A DNA stretch of 64,000 nt, from contig JAZLAU010000037.1 in NCBI GenBank assembly GCA_045613305.1, forward strand, positions 19,501 through 83,500, written 5' to 3'. The DNA is from SFTJ01 sp045613305. Its GTDB lineage: Bacteria; Bacteroidota; Bacteroidia; Bacteroidales; Muribaculaceae. The notes under the pieces were generated by a model, which was not told the origin of the DNA, did no database searches, and worked only from the letters and a program-made list of their open reading frames with translations. Positions 1-8,873 of this stretch are shown here, piece by piece (the stretch's first letter is position 1; every line of letters begins with the position of its first letter). A program made the translations under genes and the position numbers.

Positions 1-329
1 GCTTCCCAACGGTCTTCATCGGCCATCGGAACTACAGTTTCCAAATTTAATTCATCAACTCCCAAGAATCGATACACCTTACCGTCAACTCTGATTGCGC
101 CAACAAGTGGCTTTTCAGCTGCGCTCCAGTGCTCTACGCTCTCTTCTGTCAAAACATCACTTGGTGACCAAAACGAGAACATTGGGTCTGAAACCAACAA
201 CGGAGTTGATGGCAATCTCAAATCACTCTTTTGAACCGGGGTGAAATACTCGTTGCTTACAGATGTGCTGCAACTAGCCGACATCGTCAACGACGCCAAC
301 ACAAACAACGACAAAATTAATTTCTTCAT
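1..329 (-). CDS. Glutaminase-like lipoprotein (DUF4964/DUF4965 family), 5' part only
   Basis: The gene runs off the left edge; only about 109 N-terminal residues are present. Translation from the ATG at 329 gives a short basic start (MKKLI), a hydrophobic stretch and a cysteine near residue 20 followed by Ser/Thr, as in a lipoprotein signal peptide, although the residue at -3 is not the usual Leu. The mature part has the signature I associate with the N-terminal DUF4964 region of glutaminase A-like proteins: LRLPSTPLLVSDPMFSFWSP, then an HW..AEKPLVGAIRVDGK.YRFLG segment. Such proteins are large exported enzymes or presumed hydrolases, common in Bacteroidota. The catalytic part is outside the window, so the substrate cannot be judged. 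Confidence 0.7.
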   Translation of the reverse strand, partial: MKKLILSLFVLASLTMSASCSTSVSNEYFTPVQKSDLRLPSTPLLVSDPMFSFWSPSDVLTEESVEHWSAAEKPLVGAIRVDGKVYRFLGVDELNLETVVPMADEDRWE

Positions 330-768
330 AAATCTAAATTGCATTAGTTTTTTACAGATTCTAACAGTTTGCAATCCATTAGAATACAGTGGTTTAGTTA
401 ATTGAATTCAATTCACAGATTTGCCACGCCTCACACAAGCACTGCTCGCAACAAGGCATAGCATTCCTATTCAGCCTTCAAATTTAATTATTTTTAAGTA
501 ATTACACAAACAATTGGGCAAATATTTAAAAAACATAAAAATTTAGAATTAGGCAACATCTACCATAGGTAGAGGCAAAAACCACATCCCTGCTTTGCAC
601 ATATCGAAGCCTTCGCACCGCCCATGTGTGTGGCCTGCACGCACAAACCTTTGCGCCGCACTCCGATGAGGGGCCGAGCCGCCACTTTAGGCCACAGCGG
701 TACCTCAAAAGCGTTTGACTAACGCCCCCGAGCAAAAAAGCAGAAATCAATCATTTAGGACTACCCTT
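330..768. other. Intergenic region between mfd and the glutaminase-like gene
   Basis: About 440 bases with no convincing gene. The left half is AT-rich and should hold the promoter of the minus-strand lipoprotein gene, but no clear TTG/TAnnTTTG pair was found. A perfect 14-base palindrome (AATTGAATTCAATT) lies at about 402-415. The right part (about 600-730) is clearly more GC-rich. A 74-codon open frame there on the minus strand has an Arg/Cys-rich, non-protein-like composition. No T-tailed hairpin was found that would end mfd. Confidence 0.5.
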
Positions 769-3700
769 TCACACCGAATTTAGGGTGGCAATGGTGCCGA
801 AAATTGCCACCGCTTCCTCAACGGTAGGCACATCGGAAATGAGCATCGAGCGACGGCCCTTTATCTCCCTGATTTTGCAACGTCGCGGATTCTGCTGCAG
901 GTAGTTAAGTATTCGGCCAAAGGCGTTCGATTGATAATAGGCCTTATTTTCGTCGCCAACAAAATAAATATACATCTGCTTCTGCTTCAACGCCACCTTT
1001 TCAACGCCAAGGGTGCGAGCCACACGACGCAGCGACACTATGCGTATCAACTCGTTAGCCTCATGCGGTATGCGGCCAAAACGGTCCTGCAAACGCTTGC
1101 GAAACTCCATAACATCGGTTTCGCGCTGCATGTTGTCGAGTTCCTGATACAGGCTGATTCTCTCGCCCTCCTGCGGAACATATGTGGCCGGGAACATAAG
1201 TTCCATGTCGCTTTCTATCACACAGTCTGACACATACACCGGTTCGCCATTTTCTTCGGCGGCAATGTTGCCTCGCTCGCTAAACGTGTCGGCAAACTCC
1301 TCGGTCGACAATTCCAAAACGGCCTCTCGCAATATCTTCTGATAGGTTTCGTATCCAAGGTCGGCTATAAAACCGCTCTGCTCGGCGCCAAGCAGATTGC
1401 CGGCACCTCTTATGTCGAGGTCCTGCATTGCAATGTGTATGCCGCTGCCAAGGTCCGAAAAACTTTCAATGGCCTGCAATCGGCGGCGCGACACCGGCGA
1501 CAACGGATTGCCCGGTGGCACTAACAGATAGCAAAATGCCTTGCGCGAACTGCGGCCAACTCGGCCTCGCAACTGGTGCAACGCACTCAACCCAAAACTG
1601 TGAGCGTTATTGATGATTATGGTGTTGACATTAGGCATGTCGATGCCGTTTTCTATGATTGTGGTGGCTATGAGCACATCGTAGTCGTGGTTGGCAAAAT
1701 CTATTATCACCTGCTCAAGGTGTTCAGGCTTCATCTGGCCATGGCCCACCACCACTCGCGCATCGGGAACCAAACGGCGTACCATATGCTCAAGGTGCGA
1801 CAATCCGTCGATGTGATTATTCACTATAAACACCTGCCCGTTGCGCGACATTTCGAAGTTGATGGCTTCGCTCACTATGTCGTCGTCAAGAGTGTTGACC
1901 GAGGTTAATATCGGATACCTATTGGCCGGAGGGGTGTTGAGAGTGCTCAAATCGCGTGCTCCCATCAGCGAGAATTGCAATGTGCGCGGTATTGGAGTGG
2001 CCGACATCGTGAGGGTGTCGACATTCACTTTCATCTGCTTGAGTTTTTCCTTTACCGAAACACCAAATTTCTGCTCCTCATCTACCACCAACAAGCCCAA
2101 ATCTTTAAATTTTATGTTCTTGCCTATGATTTTGTGCGTACCTATCAAAATGTCAATTTTACCCTCGGCAAGGTCGCTCACTATCTGTGACACATCCTTC
2201 GCCTTGCGGGCTCGGCTCAAATATTCTATTCGCACCGGAAAATCTTTCAGGCGTTCCTTAAATGTTGAATAATGCTGAAAAGCGAGCACCGTGGTTGGCA
2301 CCAGCACAGCGGTTTGTTTTCCGTCGACTGCCGCCTTAAAGGCTGCTCTCACCGCGACTTCGGTCTTTCCGAAGCCCACATCTCCGCATATCAAGCGGTC
2401 CATTGGCTTTTCGCTTTCCATATCGGCCTTAACGGCAGCCGTAGCAGTAAGTTGGTCGGGGGTATCTTCGTAGATAAACGATGCCTCGAGTTCGGTCTGC
2501 AGATATCCGTCGGGCGAAAATGCAAAGCCTTTTTGCGCTTTGCGCGCTGCATACAGGCGTATCAAGTCGCGAGCAATGTCTTTAAGTTTGCTCTTGGTGC
2601 GTTCCTTAACCTTGTTCCATGCGCCGCTGCCTATCTTGTTGAGTCGGGGCTGCTCGCCCTCTTTGCCGCGATATTTCGACAACTTATGCAGCGAGTGTAT
2701 CGACACAAATATCAAGTCGTTGTTCAGATAGGAAAGTTTTATCATTTCTTGCGGAGTGCCGTTGACCGTGGTTTTCACCAAACCGCCAAAACGGCCCACC
2801 CCGTGGTCAATGTGCACAACATAATCGCCCACCTCTATCTGATTGAGTTCCTTAAGCGAAAGCGCCAACTTGCCGCCTCGCGCGCGGTCGCTCTTTAGGT
2901 TATACTTATGGAAACGGTCAAAAATCTGGTGGTCGGTAAAGACACATATCTTCAGGTCATGGTCCACAAAACCCTCATGCATGGCCCTCAACACTGGGGC
3001 AAACTCTATTTCGTCGCCTCGGTCGGCAAAAATTGCCTTTAGGCGGGCTATCTGCTTCTCGCTGTCCGACAGAATTATCAGGCGATAACCTTTTTCCATA
3101 AAGTCGCGGAACGAAGCACCTATCAAGTCAAAATTTTTATGATAAATGCCTTGCGGCGCACATTTTAGCGACATCTTGGCCGAAACTGTCTTGTCGTGGG
3201 CTGCTTCGCCGAGATGGTAGGTGATGCGTGAAAATCCGGCAAACTCACGCTGAAACGACTCGTAATCAACCACCTTCTGCATGGCTTCGGCATCATAGTC
3301 CTGCGCCACAAGTGCGCTTTCCGACAAGGTCTGCTCGCATATCTCTTTCACGCGCGACAACATCCACTGATGGTTGCGGCACAGCAATATGGCATCGCTG
3401 CCAATATAATTGAGCAACGACACGCCAGTTCCCGACGACGACCCGCTATTGCTCATAATGTACACTTCCTCAACAGCCGATTCCGACAATTGGGTTTCCA
3501 CATTAAATGTTCGAATGCTTTCTATGTCGTCGCCAAAAAAGTCAACACGATAAGGCAGTTCGTTGCTGAACGAATAAACGTCGAGAATAGAACCTCTTAT
3601 GGAAAATTGCCCAGGCTCATACACATAATCCACTTGCATAAAGCCCATTTCGCGCATTCGCTTTGCCGTTTCCATCATGTCGGACACACCGCCGGCTTGC

Positions 3701-4134
3701 AGGCAAATGGTGTTTTTGTCCACTTCCTGACGCTGCGACACTCGCTCGGCCAACGCCTCGGGATAGGTCACCACCCAGCCCAGTTGCTTGCTTTCGCTCC
3801 AGCGGTTAAGCACCTCGGTGCGCAAAATTTCGTTTGGCGCGTCTTTCTGACCATATTTTATGTCACGCTTATATCCCGACGGGAATATCAACACCCTATC
3901 CTCGCCCTCTATTTGGCACAGGTCGTGATACATATATCCGGCCTCATCAAGGTCGTTGGCTATAATCAAATAGGGCGACTTGCGCTTGGGCAATTGCGAA
4001 AACAGCAACGCTGGAGCCGAGCCGGCAAGCCCGTCAATCACAACATGGTGCTTGCCTCTGCCGCTAAGCATCTGCTTTATCGCCGCCTTGCGTGCCGACG
4101 TATTAAATTGGTCTGAAAGTTCTTTTATGTCCAC
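769..4134 (-). CDS. mfd: Transcription-repair coupling factor Mfd
   Basis: DNA translocase that removes stalled RNA polymerase and recruits UvrA. The 1121 residues match the family's usual length. Order: UvrB-like N-terminal region (about 1-350, including the Y.PGQFS.RG.I.D.Y segment near 173-188), RNA polymerase-interacting domain (about 435-500, VGDYVVHIDHGVGRF), then the helicase core with Walker A GDVGFGKTE at 584-592, DEEQ at 685-688, a TMSATPIPRTL motif and a HQLRGRVGRS motif VI, and the C-terminal TRCF domain. The start codon is GTG at 4134; a TATATTTG -7 element at 4160-4167 lies just upstream and there is no better in-frame ATG. The gene is alone on its strand between intergenic regions. 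Confidence 0.97.
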   Translation of the reverse strand: MDIKELSDQFNTSARKAAIKQMLSGRGKHHVVIDGLAGSAPALLFSQLPKRKSPYLIIANDLDEAGYMYHDLCQIEGEDRVLIFPSGYKRDIKYGQKDAPNEILRTEVLNRWSESKQLGWVVTYPEALAERVSQRQEVDKNTICLQAGGVSDMMETAKRMREMGFMQVDYVYEPGQFSIRGSILDVYSFSNELPYRVDFFGDDIESIRTFNVETQLSESAVEEVYIMSNSGSSSGTGVSLLNYIGSDAILLCRNHQWMLSRVKEICEQTLSESALVAQDYDAEAMQKVVDYESFQREFAGFSRITYHLGEAAHDKTVSAKMSLKCAPQGIYHKNFDLIGASFRDFMEKGYRLIILSDSEKQIARLKAIFADRGDEIEFAPVLRAMHEGFVDHDLKICVFTDHQIFDRFHKYNLKSDRARGGKLALSLKELNQIEVGDYVVHIDHGVGRFGGLVKTTVNGTPQEMIKLSYLNNDLIFVSIHSLHKLSKYRGKEGEQPRLNKIGSGAWNKVKERTKSKLKDIARDLIRLYAARKAQKGFAFSPDGYLQTELEASFIYEDTPDQLTATAAVKADMESEKPMDRLICGDVGFGKTEVAVRAAFKAAVDGKQTAVLVPTTVLAFQHYSTFKERLKDFPVRIEYLSRARKAKDVSQIVSDLAEGKIDILIGTHKIIGKNIKFKDLGLLVVDEEQKFGVSVKEKLKQMKVNVDTLTMSATPIPRTLQFSLMGARDLSTLNTPPANRYPILTSVNTLDDDIVSEAINFEMSRNGQVFIVNNHIDGLSHLEHMVRRLVPDARVVVGHGQMKPEHLEQVIIDFANHDYDVLIATTIIENGIDMPNVNTIIINNAHSFGLSALHQLRGRVGRSSRKAFCYLLVPPGNPLSPVSRRRLQAIESFSDLGSGIHIAMQDLDIRGAGNLLGAEQSGFIADLGYETYQKILREAVLELSTEEFADTFSERGNIAAEENGEPVYVSDCVIESDMELMFPATYVPQEGERISLYQELDNMQRETDVMEFRKRLQDRFGRIPHEANELIRIVSLRRVARTLGVEKVALKQKQMYIYFVGDENKAYYQSNAFGRILNYLQQNPRRCKIREIKGRRSMLISDVPTVEEAVAIFGTIATLNSV

Positions 4135-4159
4135 TTCTGTTACGTTTTTTTCAACTCGG

Positions 4160-4167
4160 CAAATATA
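4160..4167 (-). promoter_or_regulatory. Promoter -7 element of mfd
   Basis: On the minus strand this reads TATATTTG, a perfect match to the Bacteroidota TAnnTTTG element. No TTG at the expected -33 distance is visible. It predicts a transcript start near 4153 and a leader of about 20 bases. Confidence 0.5.
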
Positions 4168-4245
4168 CTCTTTTTCTGCCTACTTAACGAGTATTTCATT
4201 GCCAATTTTACTATCACAAACCGCCCCATCGGGCACAATACTCAC

Positions 4246-4279
4246 AAAAAATGCCCCCGACGACCTTGCATCGAGGGCT
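4246..4279 (-). terminator. Terminator of the S41 protease gene
   Basis: On the minus strand, a GC-rich imperfect hairpin (GCCCTCGA ... TCGTCGGGGGC) is followed by six T. It starts about 25 bases after the stop codon at 4305. Confidence 0.55.
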
Positions 4280-4304
4280 ATATGCTCACATTTAACCAGT
4301 TTCT

Positions 4305-5987
4305 TTATTTCTTCTTATTGCCTTTCAAGTTAAGCACTGACTCATATTTTCCAGGCTCGTTCATAACCTTCCTCAATTCCTTTATGCAGTCGTCGGTTTT
4401 AAGTTGCAACTCCAACAACCCGGGCTCATAATAATATCGCTTGATGATTTCCGAGCCCAAAATTTCTTTTATCGATTCTTTGTTGTGGTCGAGGTCGTGA
4501 TTCAAGTCGTGCTTGAGCAATTTTGCCAACACTTTAAATTGTGCCTTCACCGAATCGTTGGCATAACCTTCAGTTTCTGCCACCTTTTCCAATTGTTCTA
4601 ATCCCATTTCACAAACCTTGTCGTAACTAAATTTCTTAGGGTCGATAGTTGCCTTGAAATCGCTAAACATTTCATCCGAAATTTCAAATTCTGCCGGACT
4701 TGGCACCGAAGAGTGCTCACTTGCATATTTGGTGGCAAAATCAAATGCCCAGTTATCAACCACAATGTTGTAGGTCAATCGGTTTACCTTTTCAAACTCC
4801 ACCTTTATGTCGGGAGTAATACCCCCGCCGTCGCGCACCTCACGACCATGAGCCGTGTGAAACACTTTTGTTAGGCTGTCGGGCACTTGCTTTGCTTGGC
4901 CCGAGCCGTCGCGGTGCGAATAATCAATTTCTTGTATCAATCGGCCGCTCGGTATGTAATACTTTGCAATTGTCACCTTCAACATGCCTCCCGATGGCAA
5001 CGGGCGAGTGGTTTGCACCAATCCCTTGCCAAACGAACGTGCACCAATCACCACAGCGCGGTCAAGGTCTTGCAACGCACCGGCCACAATTTCAGATGCC
5101 GACGCCGAACCGCCGTCAATCAACACAAACAACGGTATCTTAACATCAACCGGTTGCTGGGTGGTTTTATACACCTTCGTTTCCTGCACCTGACGACCTT
5201 TTGTTTGCAACACTTCAGTACCCTTGGGGACAAACAGGCCCACTACCTTCACAGCCTGTTCAAGCAATCCGCCACCGTTGCCGCGCAAATCAAGTGCTAT
5301 CGACTTAACGGCTGGGTTGGCCTTTAGTTCCAACAAAGCATCTTTCACCGCCGAACCGGTCTTTTCGTTAAATGTAGATATGGAGATAACGCCCACATCG
5401 CCAGCGGTAACGCCATAATATGGCACGGGATTTACCTTGATTTTCTCGCGCACTATCGAGAAGGTCTTTATGCTGTCGGCATCGTACGGACGCTGCACGG
5501 TTACCTCTACCACCGTCTTTGGCTGGCCACGAAGCAACTTACTCACCTTGTCGCTGGTCATCCCAAGAGTGTTCACTGTGTCGATGCGCAAAATCTTGTC
5601 GCCGGCCTTCAAGCCACAACGGGCTGCCGGAGAATTAAATTGCGGCTCTGAAATATACACAGCACTATCGCGCTGCTGAATGTAACTGCCTATACCGCCA
5701 TATTCGCCTGTAGCCACCCTTTCAAAATCGGCGCGCTCACTTTTGGGAATATATTCTGTGTAAGGGTCCACATCATGCAATAGTCCTTTAATGGCACTCT
5801 CTATCGACTTATTGGTGTCAATAGTGTCAACATAATAGGCATTTAACTCCTTATACAAAGAATTAAACAACTTAATGTTGCGCGACACAGCACCGCTGTC
5901 AATCTTCTTATAGGCACTGCCGGCCATCATAGGCAAACCCAGCGCCATCACCAAGATTAATATTATGTTTCGTGACTTTTTATTCAT
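4305..5987 (-). CDS. S41 family C-terminal processing peptidase (CtpA/Prc-like)
   Basis: Envelope serine protease with PDZ domain. From the ATG at 5987 the protein has 560 residues: a signal or membrane anchor (about 7-24), an N-terminal helical region, a PDZ domain (about 90-170, with the GLKAGDKILRID strand) and the S41 catalytic domain. The Ser/Lys dyad is visible: SASASE with Ser near 296 and SFGKG with Lys near 321, the 25-residue spacing known for CtpA. Frame remains open 13 codons upstream, but a -7 element at 6009-6016 lies inside that extension, and the ATG gives a normal signal sequence, so 5987 is preferred. The C-terminal 150 residues are charged and helical. Confidence 0.93.
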   Translation of the reverse strand: MNKKSRNIILILVMALGLPMMAGSAYKKIDSGAVSRNIKLFNSLYKELNAYYVDTIDTNKSIESAIKGLLHDVDPYTEYIPKSERADFERVATGEYGGIGSYIQQRDSAVYISEPQFNSPAARCGLKAGDKILRIDTVNTLGMTSDKVSKLLRGQPKTVVEVTVQRPYDADSIKTFSIVREKIKVNPVPYYGVTAGDVGVISISTFNEKTGSAVKDALLELKANPAVKSIALDLRGNGGGLLEQAVKVVGLFVPKGTEVLQTKGRQVQETKVYKTTQQPVDVKIPLFVLIDGGSASASEIVAGALQDLDRAVVIGARSFGKGLVQTTRPLPSGGMLKVTIAKYYIPSGRLIQEIDYSHRDGSGQAKQVPDSLTKVFHTAHGREVRDGGGITPDIKVEFEKVNRLTYNIVVDNWAFDFATKYASEHSSVPSPAEFEISDEMFSDFKATIDPKKFSYDKVCEMGLEQLEKVAETEGYANDSVKAQFKVLAKLLKHDLNHDLDHNKESIKEILGSEIIKRYYYEPGLLELQLKTDDCIKELRKVMNEPGKYESVLNLKGNKKK

Positions 5988-6008
5988 TTCTTCATTATGT
6001 TTGAGGAG

Positions 6009-6016
6009 CAAATTTA
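6009..6016 (-). promoter_or_regulatory. Promoter -7 element of the S41 protease gene
   Basis: Reads TAAATTTG on the minus strand. It predicts a start of transcription near 6002, about 15 bases before the ATG at 5987, and so argues against the longer reading frame. Confidence 0.5.
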
Positions 6017-6100
6017 CTACTAACATTTCTATTTACACCGATATTTAAGCATAATTTTTCTTTAAAATCAGAAAAAATTGCAAGTTTTTTTGCCAATATG

Positions 6101-6131
6101 TTGCATAATTAAAAATTTGGCAGTACTTTTG
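6101..6131 (+). promoter_or_regulatory. Promoter of the tRNA-Asn pair
   Basis: TTG at 6101-6103, 20 bases, TACTTTTG at 6124-6131: both boxes of the Bacteroidota primary-sigma promoter. The transcript would start near 6138, about 36 bases before the first tRNA. Confidence 0.75.
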
Positions 6132-6173
6132 CAACGCAATTCACGGAACATGCCGTTGTATTTGCAAAATAAT

Positions 6174-6247
6174 GCTTCAATAGCTCAGTTGGTTAGAGCA
6201 CCTGACTGTTAATCAGGGGGTCGTTGGTTCAAGTCCATCTTGAAGCG
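6174..6247 (+). tRNA. tRNA-Asn (GTT), copy 1
   Basis: Cloverleaf of 74 bases. The acceptor stem GCTTCAA pairs with TTGAAGC, the anticodon stem CCTGA/TCAGG encloses the loop CTGTTAA with anticodon GTT, and the T-loop has the GGTTCAAGTCC pattern. CCA is not encoded. Confidence 0.95.
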
Positions 6248-6266
6248 CAAAATTTAATAACATCTT

Positions 6267-6340
6267 GCTTCAATAGCTCAGTTGGTTAGAGCACCTGACT
6301 GTTAATCAGGGGGTCGTTGGTTCAAGTCCATCTTGAAGCG
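6267..6340 (+). tRNA. tRNA-Asn (GTT), copy 2
   Basis: Identical in all 74 bases to the copy at 6174, 19 bases downstream of it and evidently co-transcribed. A tandem duplication of the only Asn isoacceptor suggests dosage selection or recent gene conversion. Confidence 0.95.
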
Positions 6341-6344
6341 CCTA

Positions 6345-6379
6345 AGAGAGGAAATCATCACGATTTTCTCTCTTTTTTT
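6345..6379 (+). terminator. Terminator of the tRNA-Asn operon
   Basis: A 12-base-pair stem (AGAGAGGAAATC with GATTTTCTCTCT, one G-T wobble) with a short loop, followed by seven T, directly after tRNA-Asn copy 2. Confidence 0.9.
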
Positions 6380-6600
6380 ATTCTAAACCATTCTTTCGGC
6401 CTGTTACACCACCCATTTTTAGCATTACTCTACTCACCCGCCCATCGCTGATTGTTAATATTCATTAATTCACATTTTTGCCATTTTATGTTAACCTTCA
6501 AATTGTTGTAAATAAATCATTTACCCATTTACTGAATAACAATTAACAACAAACTTTAATAATATTAACCGAATTTAACAGTAAATTTCACCCAAAAAAC
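6380..6600. other. AT-rich intergenic region upstream of the ROK kinase operon
   Basis: Very AT-rich and without a convincing gene. Nothing specific is seen apart from the promoter that begins at 6601. Confidence 0.5.
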
Positions 6601-6632
6601 TTGTTACTGCCGTTGAATGTTGCTTATATTTG
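6601..6632 (+). promoter_or_regulatory. Promoter of the ROK-MFS-SIS operon
   Basis: TTG at 6601-6603, 21 bases, TATATTTG at 6625-6632. The predicted transcript start is near 6639, 35 bases before the ATG. Confidence 0.7.
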
Positions 6633-6673
6633 CTAACAACATACCATAAATTAAACTTAAACCCATAAAAAAC

Positions 6674-7639
6674 ATGGCAGTAATAGCACTCGACTTGGGC
6701 GGAACCAAGATAGCAAGTGCCATTATCGACGAAAATGGCATCATTAAATTCAAGCACAAAAACCTATTAAGCGGGCGTAAAGGTCACGATGTGGGCAAAC
6801 TCATCGTGGAAAACATCAATCGCCAACTCGAAAAAGCCTCTTACCACAAAATCAAAATCGATGCCATCGGCGTTTGCGTTCCTGGTAGCGTAAACCCCGA
6901 CAACGGCCGTGTTTGGGCTCCTAACATCCCTGGATGGGACAATTACCCTCTTGCTGAAGAAATTAAGCAGCAAATGATTCAAAAAGACATCGATGTGTTT
7001 GTCGACAACGACCGCTCTTGCGCCATCTATGGCGAATTGTGGCAAGGCGCCGGTCGTGGTTGCAAAAACTGCATCTTCATGGTTGTGGGCACTGGCATCG
7101 GCGCTGGCATCGTAATCGACGGCCGCGTGCTTCACGGTGCTAACGACATTGTGGGAGCCACTGGATGGATGGCCCTACAAACTCCTTACATTCCCGACTA
7201 CGCACCTCAAGGTTGCTTAGAATATTATGCTTCAGGCACCGGAATATGCGAACGTGCCAAGGAACTTGTGCGCAGCGACAAGTCGTATCGCGGAGAACTC
7301 CGACAAATGCCCATTTCAAGAATAACCACACGACGCGTGTTTGAAGCCTACGAACAAGGCGACCCTATCGCTAAGCAAGTGGTGAAAAAGGCCGTGGAAA
7401 TGTGGGGTATGGCTACTGCCAATTTCGTGAGCATCCTCAACCCTGAAAAGGTTATTTGGGGTGGCGGTGTATTCTGCTCGGCGAAAGGCCTCGTTGACGA
7501 CATCTACGAAGAATCTAAAAAGTGGGCTCAACCGCTTTCTATTAAGACCGTGAAACTCGAAGCCACTATGCTTGGCGGCAATGAGGTGATTCTCGGCGCT
7601 GCATTCTTGGCGCTTTGCAACGGCAAAGTGGAACTCTAA
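6674..7639 (+). CDS. ROK family sugar kinase, atypical
   Basis: 321 residues. The N-terminal phosphate-binding loop is intact (ALDLGGTKIASAIID, 5-19), as are the catalytic-Asp segment FVDNDRSCAIYGE (109-121) and the second phosphate loop VVGTGIGAGIVIDG (137-150). The family normally continues with a GExGH motif and a zinc site CxCGxxGC; here these read GATGWM (161-166) and APQGCLEYYASG (177-188). The sugar-binding Glu, the His ligand and all but one cysteine are therefore missing. It may be a kinase with an unusual substrate, perhaps an amino sugar given the downstream SIS protein, or it may have lost activity. First gene of an operon: 49 bases to the MFS gene, then a SIS-domain gene. Confidence 0.85.
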   Translation: MAVIALDLGGTKIASAIIDENGIIKFKHKNLLSGRKGHDVGKLIVENINRQLEKASYHKIKIDAIGVCVPGSVNPDNGRVWAPNIPGWDNYPLAEEIKQQMIQKDIDVFVDNDRSCAIYGELWQGAGRGCKNCIFMVVGTGIGAGIVIDGRVLHGANDIVGATGWMALQTPYIPDYAPQGCLEYYASGTGICERAKELVRSDKSYRGELRQMPISRITTRRVFEAYEQGDPIAKQVVKKAVEMWGMATANFVSILNPEKVIWGGGVFCSAKGLVDDIYEESKKWAQPLSIKTVKLEATMLGGNEVILGAAFLALCNGKVEL

Positions 7640-7688
7640 TAGGCAATTCTCTCTTCATCATAGTGTTTAATCTAAAATCTATTTCATT

Positions 7689-8834
7689 ATGGAAAATAAC
7701 CAAAGGAACAAAACATTTGCTGCAGCGTGCTACGGCATGATGTTCTTCGGGATTACAATGGTGGCGTTAGGCTCTATCCTTCCTTCACTGGCCACCCGTC
7801 TCGACCTCACAGATATCAACAAGGCCACTTTGGCAAGCACCTTGAGCGGGGGCATTCTCATAGGCTCGCTGATTTTTGGCCCTGTGTGCGACCGCTACGG
7901 TCACCGTGCCCTATTCCTTGGCAGCTGCATTTCGGTGTTGCTCGGAATGGCAGGCATTGCATTGTCGCCTTCTTTTGAAATGCTCATTATTAGTTACATT
8001 CTCATCGGCGTGGGCGGCGGCGTGCTTAACGGACAAACCAACACCATTGCCTCTGACCTTTACGACGACGAAAAAACTCGCGGTGCGCGATTGAGCCTTC
8101 TCGGCGCTTTCTATGGCGTGGGAGCAATTGCCATTACTGTACTTGTGGGTTTGCTCGGAAATAATGTCGACTACAAATACACTCTTCTTTCGCTTGCCGC
8201 TGTGCTGACACTTGGCACTCTGCTTTGCTTCACCGTTAAGTTCCCTGCCCCTAAGCAGGCGCAAAGCATTCCGCTTAGCGAGGTGTCGAAAGTGCTCGGT
8301 AGCCCTGTGCTAATAATCTTGGCGTTTGTGCTATTGTGCGAAAGTAGCGTGGAAAGCGTAACTAACAACTTTGCCACATCTTATTTCTCTCACATCAACA
8401 ACGTAGTGCTGCTGCTCACCGTGATGATGGTGGCTCTAACAATCGCTCGTTTTGTGCTTTCTTGGCTTTCTAAGCATTTGTCGCAAAGCACCATCCTCTA
8501 CATTTTCTTCACCCTGCTTTTCGTGGGTTTTGCTCTTATGCCTACTGCAAAAAGCATCGCCACTGCCACTATCGCCATGATTCTTGTGGGATTTGGCACA
8601 GCAGCCACCTATCCTGTGGTGCTCGGACAACTCGGCTCGCACTTCAAGAGCCTTTCAGGCACAGCATTTGGCATCGCAATTTCTATTGCATTGGCCGGAA
8701 GTTCGCTAATCAACTACCTTGTGGGCAGTTCTTTTAAAGACATCTACCCTTATGTGATGATGACCGCTGTGATTCTTATGGCTGTGCTTTACTACGTTGG
8801 CACAAGCATCATCAAGGCTAAAGCAAAAAAATAA
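7689..8834 (+). CDS. MFS transporter, probably for sugars
   Basis: 381 residues with about 12 hydrophobic segments and a short N-terminus. The loop between segments 2 and 3 has the MFS motif (GPVCDRYGHR, about 62-71). Inner-membrane permease. It sits between a ROK sugar kinase and a SIS-domain sugar-phosphate protein, with gaps of 49 and 39 bases, so uptake of a sugar or amino sugar that the kinase then phosphorylates is the natural reading. The substrate cannot be deduced from the sequence. Confidence 0.85.
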   Translation: MENNQRNKTFAAACYGMMFFGITMVALGSILPSLATRLDLTDINKATLASTLSGGILIGSLIFGPVCDRYGHRALFLGSCISVLLGMAGIALSPSFEMLIISYILIGVGGGVLNGQTNTIASDLYDDEKTRGARLSLLGAFYGVGAIAITVLVGLLGNNVDYKYTLLSLAAVLTLGTLLCFTVKFPAPKQAQSIPLSEVSKVLGSPVLIILAFVLLCESSVESVTNNFATSYFSHINNVVLLLTVMMVALTIARFVLSWLSKHLSQSTILYIFFTLLFVGFALMPTAKSIATATIAMILVGFGTAATYPVVLGQLGSHFKSLSGTAFGIAISIALAGSSLINYLVGSSFKDIYPYVMMTAVILMAVLYYVGTSIIKAKAKK

Positions 8835-8873
8835 TTTAACAAACAACATATTAACTCTTAAAATTATAAAACT

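Noticed and set aside
526..750. 74-codon minus-strand frame between mfd and the glutaminase-like gene
   Set aside because: Arg/Cys-rich composition with no hydrophobic core or family resemblance; no promoter.
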